DNA of 64,000 nt from Pachyseris speciosa (GCA_016490735.1 JAEMWC010000164.1:565001-629000); one strand, 5' to 3'. Counted from the first letter of the stretch, positions 1 to 9,524 are shown. Made by a program: numbers and translations. The notes: generated from the sequence alone by a model not told the origin.

Positions 1-25
1 ATCCCGAGTAAACCATCTCACATAT

Positions 26-1035
26 CTAATTATTTTGTTCATTTATATTATATCGTTGGATTAAAATTTGATGATGATCTGAAATTGTTTTTTCGTCTAA
101 TATAGAATCCAAGTACACACAGAAAAAAATAACACTACCGTCAAGAGGTGCGATGGAGCTAGGATCCAAATCACCAAAAGTCATTTGCCGACTACCACTT
201 CTGTTAGCCGCTGTAAAACTTCCAATATGTTTTTTATTCCAATAGATTTTACTTGTGTTTGTTTTTGGAGAAGATAAATTATCCCAGTGAACAGACAAGC
301 AGTGCCAAACATTTATTTGACCCAAATCATTTACTGAATAATCTGCTATTTTTCTGAAACTTTGTATAGATGCTGCTGGACCGAAATACACACAATTTGA
401 TTGATCAACACCACTTATAACTAAATTTGAACCATTGTAATAGCTGACAAACTTATCATAACCTCCATTATCATGACCAAAAAGCCCATTTTTCCATGGA
501 TTTCCACCTGTATTTGAATTTAATTTATAAACAATGAAGATATTAACAGCATTATTATTTAAATTGATTTGACTTATCATTCTCTGTGATCCATTAAAGT
601 CTAAATAATAACGTCCATTATGTTTCTCAGCCTTGGTACAAACAGTGGGTCTTATGTTCAAAGTCGGTTGCGTTGCATTATTTTCTTCATTCGAGAGATC
701 GTACAATGTTTCAACTTTTCTGTCTGCATTCATATCTAGAAAATTATTATTCGCTCTGTCGATTTGATAAGTACATTTAGAGTATAATCTGATGAATTCA
801 GAAACCCACAAATCCAAAAAACTATCTCTGACAATATCTGAACTTGTGATTTGATTACAACATGATCAGAATCATTGCCTGCTTTTACATTAGTCAAATG
901 TTTGTTTCCAAGATCATAGTGACCATCTTGTGTTAATGTAAAACCATTTCCATTATCACCTTTAGGACCAATTGCACCAGTATCGCCTTTATCACCTTTA
1001 TTATCTTGATTTTGTGGAGAATTAAAAACTCCCAT
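26..1035 (-). pseudogene. Second fibre-like protein with lectin-like head, frame-broken
   Basis: The gene reads leftward from an ATG at 1035. The N-terminus (MGVFN, then a short Gly-X-Y collagen-like run and one LTNV linker motif) closely copies the start of the neighbouring long fibre. The frame fails between about 815 and 850. From there to the stop at 26 another frame encodes about 260 residues with features of a concanavalin/LamG-like beta-sandwich (YYLDFNGSQR, FIVYKL, HCLSVHWDN, IYWNKKHIGSF). I infer a virion fibre with an anchor shared with the first fibre and its own sugar- or receptor-binding head. Sixteen bases separate it from the first fibre. The start overlaps the TATATG-type motif seen at other virion genes. 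The fold call is from pattern only. Confidence 0.6.
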
Positions 1036-1051
1036 ATAATATTATTTTAGA

Positions 1052-4000
1052 TCAATTCATAATTACTTCAAGTGTGAATGCTGTATCAAATTCTCCACTA
1101 TTGGGATGTGAATAATCAATGATTAAATAGCCTCTCGATAATGATTTATTGACGTCAACCGTTGTGATGTTTCTACCCACAGCACCATGTCTGTATTCAA
1201 AACTTGTTGCTGGTAATGGCAAATTTCCAGCACCTTCAGCTTTTGTCTTGAAGTAGAATATTCCGGGTTTTGTTCCTTGTATTACATACATATTCTTAAT
1301 ATGAAAGTTATTGTTATGAATGACTAAAAAATCAGCGCCATTTATCAATACAGGCTTTAAAGCATTCTTATTATGTCCTCGTTTGGCTTTGACAGAGCAA
1401 TTTAAATATTGTATTTGACCGATTATTCCATTCCCATTCAAATTTAGATCACCTCCTAATTTCGGCCTGTAAAGAGCAAATCCACCCAAATCGAAAGCCG
1501 TTTCCATAATTACACCTGTAACGCTTGAACGAAATAGATTCAAACTATTATTATGAATTCTATAGCCATTCAGATTCAAATCACCACCAAGTTTAGCCTC
1601 TTTTATTAAATAGCTGTTCATATTAATATTATTTAGCATTGTAAATTCACCATTGTCTCCACCAAACAACCAATTTTCATTTTCTTTCACATCAAAACCA
1701 TTCAAATCTAAATCAGTTTGTAATTGTATTGTTTCATTCACGATTTTGAAAGGTTCAGAGAAGTCGTAAACACTTGATGGAACGTCTACTGCTTCAAAAC
1801 CAATACCATATACAACGCAATGAACTTTGTACTTATTTGGATAAGTTGGGTTAGCATTAATATTAATCGTACAATATAAATATTCAGGTGGTGAACTTGC
1901 TGAAGGTTTTTCAAACCATAATAAATATCTCGAATGATCTTCATTTCTGTTGTCAAATTTTCTCCCTACGGTTTTATGAATTGAAATTCCACTAGTTGAA
2001 CTGAATGTTACACTACTAAGACTCATTCCTTCATAATCAGGAAATAGCCATTCGAGAATGAAAGTGTATGTTCCATCTTTTATTGTATACATATTGAATC
2101 CAATTTTGGCTCTGTAAGTATCTTCAGATTCTTTATTCAAGTCTATATCAATGACCTTTTTTGAAATCAAATGTGGTGACCGAGGTAAATTGACATATCC
2201 ATTAACTGTCAAGCCATATTCAGTGCTAATTTCATCGATATCATTCATCAAATATTTGAAAGCATTCTTTGGATGAGAAGCAGATGAAATATGACTTTTT
2301 TCTAATTGATCTAAATTTACGGCATCGGTTTTATTTGTTCCTTCTTTTAAGTTAATGATTTTATGCCCTCCAAGTTTCATATCCGCTGCCATCGCATTTG
2401 TTCCATTCAATAATAAAGTGTTTGCTCTGATAGTTTGTGAAGCTCGATTTAAAACTCTAAAGTTCACTGCATCAGTTTCATTCACCACGTCCGCTAAATT
2501 AGTCACTCTATTTCCACCCATCGACAAATCGCCATACATTGCAGTCGAACCGTCTCGTCGGAGAAAATATTCGTCAGTATAACGTTTTGTCGCCGCATCG
2601 TCTGCGTTGACGGGTGGAGCAAGATCAGTAATGGCATTGTTGTTCATATTTAGATTTTGTTGTGCAACCGTATCGAGTTTGGTTTGCAACCTCTGGTCCA
2701 CATAACTTTTGTTTACAGCGTCTTGTGGGTTTGAGGGGTTATCCTGTAGGTTGATGATTTTGTTTAATTTCATGTCAACATTACTACCAAACGCAACATG
2801 ACCGTTTTCAATTTCATAAGCTGGGTCATGAACAAAGTAAGACAAATTGGTATGATAGCCATAGGCCCCATAAACGATGATATGTGTTTTGGTGTTAGAC
2901 GCAGGAGCTGTGCTGGAAAGTTCCACCTGTATTGCCGCTTGACCACCACTGGTTTTTTCGATTCGGAAAAGCTTCTTCATATAACCATCAACGTGTGGAG
3001 TTTGGGGAAAAGGTTTTTGAAACGGCTGTCCCGCATCTCGTATATTTACAGTTGGAAGGGTTAAATCGACTGTTGCACTTCTTGGGTCTGATGGTGAGTA
3101 AAACTCAACAACAAAAGTGTACTGACTGTTTCTCAAAGATGTCACATTAAAACGAATTTTGGATGTAAAGTTACCACTATGTGAAATGATAAAAGACAAT
3201 GAGGACTTGTTTATGTGGTATGGTGATCTGTTAAAATTCTCAATTTGAAGGTTTGTTGCATCACTGACTGCAGAAGACTTGGAAATATCTTTCAACAGAA
3301 AAGCGAATGGATTGCGTTGAGCTCCTGATGCTGAAAAAACAAGGTCATCAACATACTTTTTGTTGGCAGAATCTTTGTCAGAGTTTGGAGTCTCAACATT
3401 TGTTATTTTATTGTCACCCATGTCAAGATCACCAGTCATTGCAACACTTCCATCTTTTTTAAGAAATGGTGAAACATCAATGCCAGTAATTCCAGCAATT
3501 TCAGTATCAACATACCCCTTTGTGGCTGTATCATTGTTTGCTGTTGGCGCTGCTACATTAGTCAATTTGTTACCTCCAAGATTCAAATCAGAAGTCATTG
3601 CAACGCTTCCATCTTTTTTCACAAAGTTATTATTGAGATATGTTGTACTCACTTTACCTTTTACACCATCATCAACGTATTTTCTAGTTGCGCAGTCTTG
3701 TGGAAGTATAGGGCGTCCAACATTGACTATTCTATGAAAACTCATTTTAACCTCATTATTAAATACAATTCTTCCTTCTTCTATTTCAAAAGCAGGATCG
3801 TGAATATGTGATAAGATAATATTTGAAAATCCGTAAACACCATAAACTATAACATAATGTTTTTTATTATTTTGTAAATATGGTGAAATCAACAATAACT
3901 CCATTGATGTGGAACCATGACTTGTTTTTTCAAGGAAGAATATTCTTTTGAGATAACCATCAACAAGATGAGTCTTTGGAAATGCTCTTTTTATTGAATC

Positions 4001-4606
4001 CTTTCTTTCAATTAAATTAGATGACAGATTGTCGTCATCGACTGTTGCATTATTTGGGCTACCATCAGTATAAAACTCAACAACTAAAGTGTACTTTGAA
4101 ACTTCCAATTGTGTCAGATCAAAACGAAGAACAGTTGTAAGACCAGCAGTAGGAATAACAAAAGACAAGGCTATTTTATTAAATGAGTAAGGGCTTTTGT
4201 CAAAATCTTCCAATTGCAGATTATTCGCATTTCTAAGAATAGTTGTTTTTGATGTATCTTCAAGAAGAAATTTGAATGGATTAACACGTGTTCCTTCAAT
4301 TGATAAAACAGCATCATTAACATATCCCAAGTTAGCAGAATCATAATGATTTACTGGATCACCAACATTTGTCAAACGTTTATTTTCAATATCATAATTG
4401 CCATCTTGTGTTAATCTAAATCCATCACCTGTTTCACCTTTATTACCTTTGAAACCAAATGGACCTCTATCACCTTTATCACCTTTTGGACCTCTATCAC
4501 CTCTATCACCTTTTTCACCTTTGGGACCAATTGGACCAGCTGGGCCTCTTTCACCAGTACCAGTTTCTGTTTTATCTTGATTTATTTGAGCATTAAAAAC
4601 TCCCAT
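1052..4606 (-). CDS. Long fibre protein with collagen-like stalk and phage-tail-fibre-like repeats
   Basis: Intact 1184-residue frame starting at ATG 4606. Residues about 16-60 are a collagen-like Gly-X-Y run (GPIGPKGEKGDRGDRGPKG). After it come eight linker repeats of the type NKITNV-x-P-x(4)-D-A-x(2)-K-x-YVD, familiar from bacteriophage tail fibres. These alternate with three related beta-rich modules of about 170-200 residues, each opening with a motif like NPFKFLLEDTSK. The C-terminal 130 residues form a separate tip. The likely role is host attachment by a virion fibre. It is the largest gene of the element and is unbroken, although many neighbours are not. The upstream TATAATG motif sits at the start codon. 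The function is inferred from architecture, not from a recognised orthologue. Confidence 0.65.
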   Translation of the reverse strand: MGVFNAQINQDKTETGTGERGPAGPIGPKGEKGDRGDRGPKGDKGDRGPFGFKGNKGETGDGFRLTQDGNYDIENKRLTNVGDPVNHYDSANLGYVNDAVLSIEGTRVNPFKFLLEDTSKTTILRNANNLQLEDFDKSPYSFNKIALSFVIPTAGLTTVLRFDLTQLEVSKYTLVVEFYTDGSPNNATVDDDNLSSNLIERKDSIKRAFPKTHLVDGYLKRIFFLEKTSHGSTSMELLLISPYLQNNKKHYVIVYGVYGFSNIILSHIHDPAFEIEEGRIVFNNEVKMSFHRIVNVGRPILPQDCATRKYVDDGVKGKVSTTYLNNNFVKKDGSVAMTSDLNLGGNKLTNVAAPTANNDTATKGYVDTEIAGITGIDVSPFLKKDGSVAMTGDLDMGDNKITNVETPNSDKDSANKKYVDDLVFSASGAQRNPFAFLLKDISKSSAVSDATNLQIENFNRSPYHINKSSLSFIISHSGNFTSKIRFNVTSLRNSQYTFVVEFYSPSDPRSATVDLTLPTVNIRDAGQPFQKPFPQTPHVDGYMKKLFRIEKTSGGQAAIQVELSSTAPASNTKTHIIVYGAYGYHTNLSYFVHDPAYEIENGHVAFGSNVDMKLNKIINLQDNPSNPQDAVNKSYVDQRLQTKLDTVAQQNLNMNNNAITDLAPPVNADDAATKRYTDEYFLRRDGSTAMYGDLSMGGNRVTNLADVVNETDAVNFRVLNRASQTIRANTLLLNGTNAMAADMKLGGHKIINLKEGTNKTDAVNLDQLEKSHISSASHPKNAFKYLMNDIDEISTEYGLTVNGYVNLPRSPHLISKKVIDIDLNKESEDTYRAKIGFNMYTIKDGTYTFILEWLFPDYEGMSLSSVTFSSTSGISIHKTVGRKFDNRNEDHSRYLLWFEKPSASSPPEYLYCTININANPTYPNKYKVHCVVYGIGFEAVDVPSSVYDFSEPFKIVNETIQLQTDLDLNGFDVKENENWLFGGDNGEFTMLNNINMNSYLIKEAKLGGDLNLNGYRIHNNSLNLFRSSVTGVIMETAFDLGGFALYRPKLGGDLNLNGNGIIGQIQYLNCSVKAKRGHNKNALKPVLINGADFLVIHNNNFHIKNMYVIQGTKPGIFYFKTKAEGAGNLPLPATSFEYRHGAVGRNITTVDVNKSLSRGYLIIDYSHPNSGEFDTAFTLEVIMN

Positions 4607-4623
4607 TATATCATCTTGTTAGA

Positions 4624-4848
4624 TTAATCTTCTTCATCACTGCTGCTGTCATCATCATCTTCCAAGAATTCAGGTGGTATGGTTTCATAGATGACAGGTA
4701 GTCTCTTATTGTTTTTCAATACTTTTTGTGTCCCCCTGTATACTTCCATTTTGATTTTTTCAACATTAGAAGGATTGATTAATTTTTCGATTCTTTCTGT
4801 TTTTGGATTCTCCTGTTTTTCAACATCTTGGAAATTATTGATTGCCAT
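4624..4848 (-). CDS. Small protein with acidic C-terminus, unknown function
   Basis: A 74-residue frame from ATG 4848, between the packaging ATPase and the long fibre, on the same strand with gaps of 16-17 bp on either side. The N-terminal 50 residues are lysine- and glutamate-rich and could be helical. The C-terminus ends in a strongly acidic tail (EDDDDSSSDEED). The start codon lies in the ATTATATG motif shared by virion genes, which supports it being real and co-regulated with them. I do not recognise the family; an accessory virion or packaging protein is a guess from position only. Confidence 0.55.
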   Translation of the reverse strand: MAINNFQDVEKQENPKTERIEKLINPSNVEKIKMEVYRGTQKVLKNNKRLPVIYETIPPEFLEDDDDSSSDEED

Positions 4849-4864
4849 ATAATATTAGATTAGA

Positions 4865-5503
4865 TTAAACTGCACCATAAAAATTTCTCTTGATTGTCTT
4901 CATCGGCTTGTCAACATAACAGAAGGAATATGGTTTCTTGGTTGCTTCAATGTATTTCTTCTTGTCGATTCCAAGCTCCTGTGCAATCAAGTTCCTTTCT
5001 CTTGAGGATGGGAAATCATAAAGGCAGAAGTGACTGCAATTCAATCTGATTGATTTTGGACAGCCATAGAATGATTGTGTGAGATATATGACTGAACAGT
5101 TCTTGTGTCTCCCTTGAATGAAATAGCTTATGATTTGATCTTGTTTTTTATCAGTCACAAAATCATCAAAAACAACCAATCGCTGCAAATCTGTGTCTTT
5201 TATTTGTTCAACTGGCAATATCTCTTCTTGACTGCAAACCAAGGCAGGATATCCAATGTGACTGCTTATTTCATCCATTACTTTCCGAAGATATTTGTAC
5301 TTGTCTTGATCCAAATTTTTTGCATAAAGATGTATCTGATCATAATAAACCAATGGTTCCATAATCAGATGCATGAACAATGTTGTCTTTCCAGATCCAG
5401 AATTACCAGCCAGCAGCATCCTGAAAGTGTCTTTTGGCATATACGGATACAACTGTCTGAATGAATTCTTTAAACCCTGAATATCATAATTAGGGATTTC
5501 CAT
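4865..5503 (-). CDS. A32/FtsK-type genome-packaging ATPase
   Basis: Intact 212-residue P-loop ATPase. Walker A is GNSGSGKTT (about residues 33-41) and a Walker B-like strand is RLVVFDDFV. A later TQSF segment fits the sensor region of the HerA/FtsK-A32 clade. In Polintons, adintoviruses, virophages and NCLDV this enzyme pumps DNA into the capsid. Length matches the compact Polinton form. It is divergently transcribed from the gene starting at 5540, with only 36 bp between the two start codons. All key residues are present, so the protein could still be functional. Confidence 0.9.
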   Translation of the reverse strand: MEIPNYDIQGLKNSFRQLYPYMPKDTFRMLLAGNSGSGKTTLFMHLIMEPLVYYDQIHLYAKNLDQDKYKYLRKVMDEISSHIGYPALVCSQEEILPVEQIKDTDLQRLVVFDDFVTDKKQDQIISYFIQGRHKNCSVIYLTQSFYGCPKSIRLNCSHFCLYDFPSSRERNLIAQELGIDKKKYIEATKKPYSFCYVDKPMKTIKRNFYGAV

Positions 5504-5539
5504 ATGTAAATAGTTTAGATTAGTCTAACACAATTGTAT
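5504..5539. promoter_or_regulatory. Short bidirectional promoter between ATPase and rightward virion genes
   Basis: Only 36 bp separate the ATG of the leftward ATPase from the ATG of the rightward virion operon, so both transcription starts must lie here or in the genes. The centre holds the palindrome TTAGATTAGTCTAA (5515-5528). TTAGATTA-like sequence also recurs before the leftward genes at about 4617 and 4854. On each side the start codon is part of an AT-rich TATATG or CATATG. Confidence 0.45.
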
Positions 5540-6403
5540 ATGGATATAGAACGAATGAAAAGGCTTCTTAAAAGTGGAATTGAAGCTGGAAACAAAACAA
5601 GAGAAGTTCGTGATGTTATCAAGACTTATGAATACAGAAAACAGGATGCATATGATACAACATCAGAATTGCTGAAACCCTCTATTGATGTCCAGAAGAG
5701 TGTGAAAGAAAGTGTCGACGAAAAACAGGATGAAGTTATTAAACAGTTGAAAAAGAATCAAAAAGCCTTGACATCTGGTTTTGAAGATCTTATGCTATTA
5801 AACACGTTACCTGAATCAGTACCTATGAAAACAACATTACCAATTGATTACAAACCTAAAATGATGACTGAAACAGAAGCACCATATAAGTCGAATCTTG
5901 ATAAAGGTTTTTCACTTGAGGATATTCAAACATTGATGAAACATAATTTAGCTCCTCCATCACAGATATTTAAATCATATATTGATGGAACAATCGATAT
6001 TAATGAGTATAACAGAAATATTGGTGAAATAACCAAAGATATTGGAAGAAAAAAAGCTCATCTATCAACAACCAAAACAAATAGGGATAAAAATAAAGAA
6101 AAGATATATCAATTGACTCAAGAGATCAAATTATTGCAAAAGTACCGAAAAAGAATAAACGCCGTTGAGGAAGGTGCACAAACTATTGGTTCAGGCATGG
6201 GAAGAAGAGGTGCAATGGGTTCAAGGGATGCATTTTTGGGTGACATGCTTTCAAGACTACAGTTGCTTGGTGGATCTATTTCAGCCGGCAACAACAGCAG
6301 AAATGTTCAAAATGAATTCACAAAAATATTGCATACATTGAACAGACTGGGAATCCTGAAAACCGGTGAGTTGAATAAAATAATGATGAAATATCTAATG
6401 TAA
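5540..6403 (+). CDS. Coiled-coil virion-protein candidate, unknown family
   Basis: 287 residues from the first ATG at 5540; an upstream in-frame TTG is less likely because the ATG carries the GTATATG motif. The protein is lysine/glutamate-rich. Helical stretches at about 1-80 and 155-200 look like coiled coils, with a proline-containing linker at about 95-115 and a Gly-rich segment (LLGGSISAG) near 250. That segment resembles an adenain-type cleavage site. It is the first gene of the rightward virion block, directly before the minor capsid gene. Position suggests a structural or scaffolding protein; the sequence itself does not name it. Confidence 0.55.
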   Translation: MDIERMKRLLKSGIEAGNKTREVRDVIKTYEYRKQDAYDTTSELLKPSIDVQKSVKESVDEKQDEVIKQLKKNQKALTSGFEDLMLLNTLPESVPMKTTLPIDYKPKMMTETEAPYKSNLDKGFSLEDIQTLMKHNLAPPSQIFKSYIDGTIDINEYNRNIGEITKDIGRKKAHLSTTKTNRDKNKEKIYQLTQEIKLLQKYRKRINAVEEGAQTIGSGMGRRGAMGSRDAFLGDMLSRLQLLGGSISAGNNSRNVQNEFTKILHTLNRLGILKTGELNKIMMKYLM

Positions 6404-6409
6404 AAGTAT

Positions 6410-7193
6410 ATGACAGAAATTTCATTACGATTCAACAGTAAAAACAGAGACAAAATTGGTGTCAGCAAGAGTCATGATTTTAAAAAAGATTCAATACACC
6501 TCTTAAATTAACGAATGATTTAAAATATGAAATGGCTGTGAATGTTATCAATATGACATACAGTTGGTACAATATCAGAGATATTTTTGGAAATAATCAA
6601 ATGAAATACAGCTATGACAAAGGTGTAAACTGGGAAACAATAACATTCGTTAACGGGATGTATTCATACGACGATATCAATAGTTACATTCATAGTATAT
6701 GAGTAAAAATAGCCATGTACTGAATCCATCTGAAACAGACAAATCAAAATTCAAGTATGGTATTAACATGTATTTCGTTTTGTCAACATATCGCATTTTG
6801 ATTGAACTTGATGAAAACTATAGAGTGGATCTGAGAAATCTTGATTTCAGAAAACTTATCGGTTTCGATTCAAAATTAGTTTCAGCCACAGAATATGGAA
6901 CAAATCTACCTGATATTACAAGAGGAGTAGATGAAATTTATATCAATTGTGATTTGGTGACAGATAGCATTGTTGATGGAAATAGCACAAATACAATCGC
7001 TGTTATTCCAGTCACAGATCTCGTTAGAAGTTTACCTTTCACTTACAAACCTCGTTTTCTTTCATGGAATCCTGTCTCAACACATAATATCAGCTCAATA
7101 CGCTTTTATGTCACAGACTCTTCTGGAGCTCCAGTCGATTTGAATGGGATAGATTGGTATATTGAGTTATTCTTGAGAGAGACAGAATTATAA
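6410..7193 (+). pseudogene. Minor capsid (penton-like) protein, broken in two places
   Basis: An ATG at 6410 (AGTATATG motif) opens a short frame typical of Polinton minor capsid proteins. That frame stops at 6509. Homologous reading resumes in a second frame to a TGA at 6700 (segments like MTYSWYNIRDIFGNN), then in a third frame from ATG 6699 to 7193 (YFVLSTYRILIELDENYRVD, then IRFYVTDSSGAPVDLNGIDW). The last 164 residues are the single-jelly-roll part that in related elements forms the capsid vertices. Related proteins are, to my knowledge, one continuous chain of about 250 residues. I therefore call two frame breaks, near 6480-6490 and at 6699. The second junction is an ATGA stop-start overlap, so coupled reinitiation is a weaker alternative. 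Confidence 0.7.
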
Positions 7194-7206
7194 AACCTAA
7201 TAGTAT

Positions 7207-7443
7207 ATGAAACGGTTTGAGTTTAAAAAATATGAACAACATGGTGAAGGTATTGTGACTGATATGATCAAAACAGCTGGAAAAAAAGCAGCCACAACAA
7301 TTGGTGAACATGCTGGCAAAAAAGCTGGTGACAAAATCATAGAACTTTTGAAAAAGAGAAAGAGTGGAACTGAGAGTGCGAGCCAGACTGGTGGTTTAAT
7401 CAAAAGAAAGAGAGGTCGACCACGTAAAATAACTTTTATCTAA
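7207..7443 (+). CDS. Small basic AT-hook protein, virion core/DNA-condensing candidate
   Basis: 78 residues from ATG 7207, placed between minor and major capsid genes and preceded by AGTATATG. The middle is an alanine/lysine-rich helix (TAGKKAATTIGEHAGKKAG). The C-terminus has a TGG motif followed by an AT-hook (KRKRGRPRK), which binds the minor groove of AT-rich DNA. Adintoviruses carry similar small basic proteins compared with adenovirus pX/core proteins. I infer genome condensation in the virion; the exact family is not certain. The frame is intact. Confidence 0.65.
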   Translation: MKRFEFKKYEQHGEGIVTDMIKTAGKKAATTIGEHAGKKAGDKIIELLKKRKSGTESASQTGGLIKRKRGRPRKITFI

Positions 7444-7448
7444 CACAA

Positions 7449-7457
7449 TAATATATG
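7449..7457 (+). promoter_or_regulatory. Start-codon-overlapping TATATG motif (late-type), example at the MCP gene
   Basis: The MCP start reads AATAATATATG. The same arrangement, with the ATG forming the end of a TATA-like run, occurs on the plus strand at 5540, 6410, 6699, 7207, 8806, 13,021 and in looser form at 10,140 (GGTATAATG). On the minus strand it occurs at 1035, 4606 and 4848, with CATATG at 5503. It marks mostly virion genes and may be a late promoter or initiator giving a very short leader. Function is inferred from position and recurrence. Confidence 0.5.
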
Positions 7458-8738
7458 TCAAACTATCGTGACTCAAAATATATCGAAAGATATGAAGATG
7501 TAGTGTTCGAACTAGAGACAGCACTTAATACTGTAGTAGCAAACAATGATCATCAGAGGAAAACAGGTTACCGTTTCGTTGTTGATAACAGTGGAGAGAC
7601 TACACCATTTGACTGGTATAATGCCCGTTTAAATGTTATTTTCATTGTAAACAAGCTTGCAGATGGAGCTAACATTGCTGGTGCAGATCGAAATGGTATT
7701 GTTAATTCAGTTCACGCTCTTATTAACACCATTAATGTAAAAATGAATGGTCTTGATGTTTATGAATGCCGAGACGCTAACCAGGCCACAAATATTAAGT
7801 CATTGCTTGAGTATTCACAGGGTTATGTTGTAAGTCAGGGAACCAATGAGTTCTTCTATCTTGACACCAGCAGAGGTGCTGAAAACAGAGTGGCACAAGC
7901 TGCTTATAACAAAGGATTCTCAGATCGTAAAGCTTTACTTGATGGTGGTGGTGAAGTAAATGCAGAGATAGCATTGAACAGATACGGTTTTTTCAAGAGC
8001 TTTTGGGATGAACTCATGCCTAACTCAAAAGTAGAGGTGAAATTGACACTTGAGAGTGATGCCAATTTGATTTGGCAAGCTACTGATGAATGTCGTGTGG
8101 TACTAACTAAATTCCAGCTAATTGTTCCTCGTATTATTTTTAATTCTACGGGAAAGTCCTTATACATGAGCAAGTATCTTGACAACAGAAAGTGGACTTA
8201 CATGAGAGAACTGATTGAGAGAGGCAATTCAACAAGACAGCAGACAGCCAATTTCCGTATTTCCACAGGAATAAACAAACCCAGGCATGTCTTTGTATTC
8301 ATCATCAATGATGCCAATGATGCATCTCAGACAGCCAATAAATTTCTCTATAACACATTCTCAGTTGCAAATAACCGAACTTTGACTGATTGTTATCTTG
8401 AAGTTGGCAACGGAAATGATTATCCAGAGCTTCGTTATAAACCATCAACAGAACCAACAAGAGTATTTAGAGATGTTTTGAAATATGTTCAAGCTGTAAA
8501 CGATTTCAGTGAAAGTACCCTTCTCAACAGGGGCAATTTCGGTACAATATTCCCTTTTGTTTATTTCGATCTGACAAAACAGAAACAGGATATTAAAGAT
8601 GGAATGACAAAACTGACTTTCAAATACACTTTGAGTGCTGCAACAAATGCTGATTACAGTGTGTATGCATTGGTCCTCTATGAGCAGGATATTGAGATGA
8701 GAAAGACTGATGGAAAATTAATTCTAAGATCAATGTAA
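7455..8738 (+). CDS. Major capsid protein, double jelly-roll (hexon-like)
   Basis: Intact 427-residue protein matching the Polinton/adintovirus major capsid family, often annotated in animal genomes as F54H12.2-like. Familiar segments include the N-terminal YEDVVFELETALN, the central LNRYGFFKSFWDELMPNSKV, the later CRVVLTKFQLIVPRI and the C-terminal strand region YSVYALVLYEQDIEM. Trimers of this double jelly roll build an icosahedral shell. The length is within the expected range and no stop or frame break is seen. It sits right after the AT-hook protein with 11 bp between them, and its ATG is within the TATATG motif. Confidence 0.88.
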   Translation: MSNYRDSKYIERYEDVVFELETALNTVVANNDHQRKTGYRFVVDNSGETTPFDWYNARLNVIFIVNKLADGANIAGADRNGIVNSVHALINTINVKMNGLDVYECRDANQATNIKSLLEYSQGYVVSQGTNEFFYLDTSRGAENRVAQAAYNKGFSDRKALLDGGGEVNAEIALNRYGFFKSFWDELMPNSKVEVKLTLESDANLIWQATDECRVVLTKFQLIVPRIIFNSTGKSLYMSKYLDNRKWTYMRELIERGNSTRQQTANFRISTGINKPRHVFVFIINDANDASQTANKFLYNTFSVANNRTLTDCYLEVGNGNDYPELRYKPSTEPTRVFRDVLKYVQAVNDFSESTLLNRGNFGTIFPFVYFDLTKQKQDIKDGMTKLTFKYTLSAATNADYSVYALVLYEQDIEMRKTDGKLILRSM

Positions 8739-8805
8739 ATTAAATAATTAAATAAATTAAATGATTGTTTTATATTAAATACAATTTAGTATAAACATAT
8801 ATTAT
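8739..8805. other. AT-rich intergenic spacer after the MCP gene
   Basis: 67 bp of almost pure A and T containing repeated TTAAATA-type blocks and ending in ATATTATATG at the next start. It probably combines a transcript end and the promoter of the next gene; no specific terminator is visible. Confidence 0.4.
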
Positions 8806-9524
8806 ATGACTACTTATCATCCTCATGGAGTAAGACTTTCAGGAAGTCAGAAGGAAAGGCTTGCAAAAGCTATACAAACAAATTCACCGGTAACATTGAG
8901 ACTTAGAGTTGGAGATCTCACTGGAGGTGATCAAATGATGTTGACAAAAACACAGATAAAAAAATTAGCCAAAGCACAGAGAAATGGAACAGGTGCTGAT
9001 GTAAAGATATCCAAAGCACAGATCAGAAAATCAGTCCAAGAAGGAGGCTCTCTTTGGTCCAGTCTTTTTTCACTTGGAACTAAACTTCTGCCTTATGCTG
9101 CCAGAGCTGCATCAAAAGCTATCCCAGCGTTGGCTACAGGTGCAATAAGTCAACTTGGCAGTCTTGGTATTGACAAATTATTTGGCAGCAAGAAAGGAAG
9201 TGGACAAAAAGGTGGTTTTATGATTCCTAATAATAATCTGCCTCAATTACTGAGCTTAGGTAACTTGCTCACAAAAGGACAGCTATCACAGATAATGATC
9301 AAATTGCAGTCTGGTGGTGATGTTGTTATCAGACCCACAAAAGCGCAGACTGGACGGGGATTGCGTCAATTCTTGCAAGCATTGGTATTCCTTTAGCCAT
9401 AGAAGCAATTAGAAAATTAACTGGAAAAGGTTTGCATGTTGAAAGCAGCCGTCCAAGACGGTCATTAGATGTTCATGTTCCAGATTCCATTGCAAAAAAT
9501 AAAAGTGGTGGAAACATGCTATGA
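8806..9524 (+). pseudogene. GG-rich virion core/membrane-active protein, frame-broken
   Basis: The frame from ATG 8806 runs 196 residues to 9396. The last residues are off-frame, because homologous-looking sequence (ASIGIPLAIEAIRKLTG) continues in another frame from about 9357 to a TGA at 9522. The break is therefore near 9350-9360. The protein has a basic N-terminal half, a hydrophobic alanine/leucine-rich stretch around residues 85-125, and several Gly-Gly sites (DLTGGDQ, QEGGSL, QKGGFM, QSGGDV). Such sites suit processing by the element's adenain-like protease. By position and composition it is like adintovirus/Polinton core or membrane-active proteins. The TGA overlaps the next ATG as ATGA. 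Confidence 0.55.

Noticed and set aside
2355..4580. Several plus-strand open frames of 60-125 codons
   Set aside because: Shadows of the long fibre gene on the other strand; the proline-rich one at 4398 mirrors the Gly-X-Y stalk.
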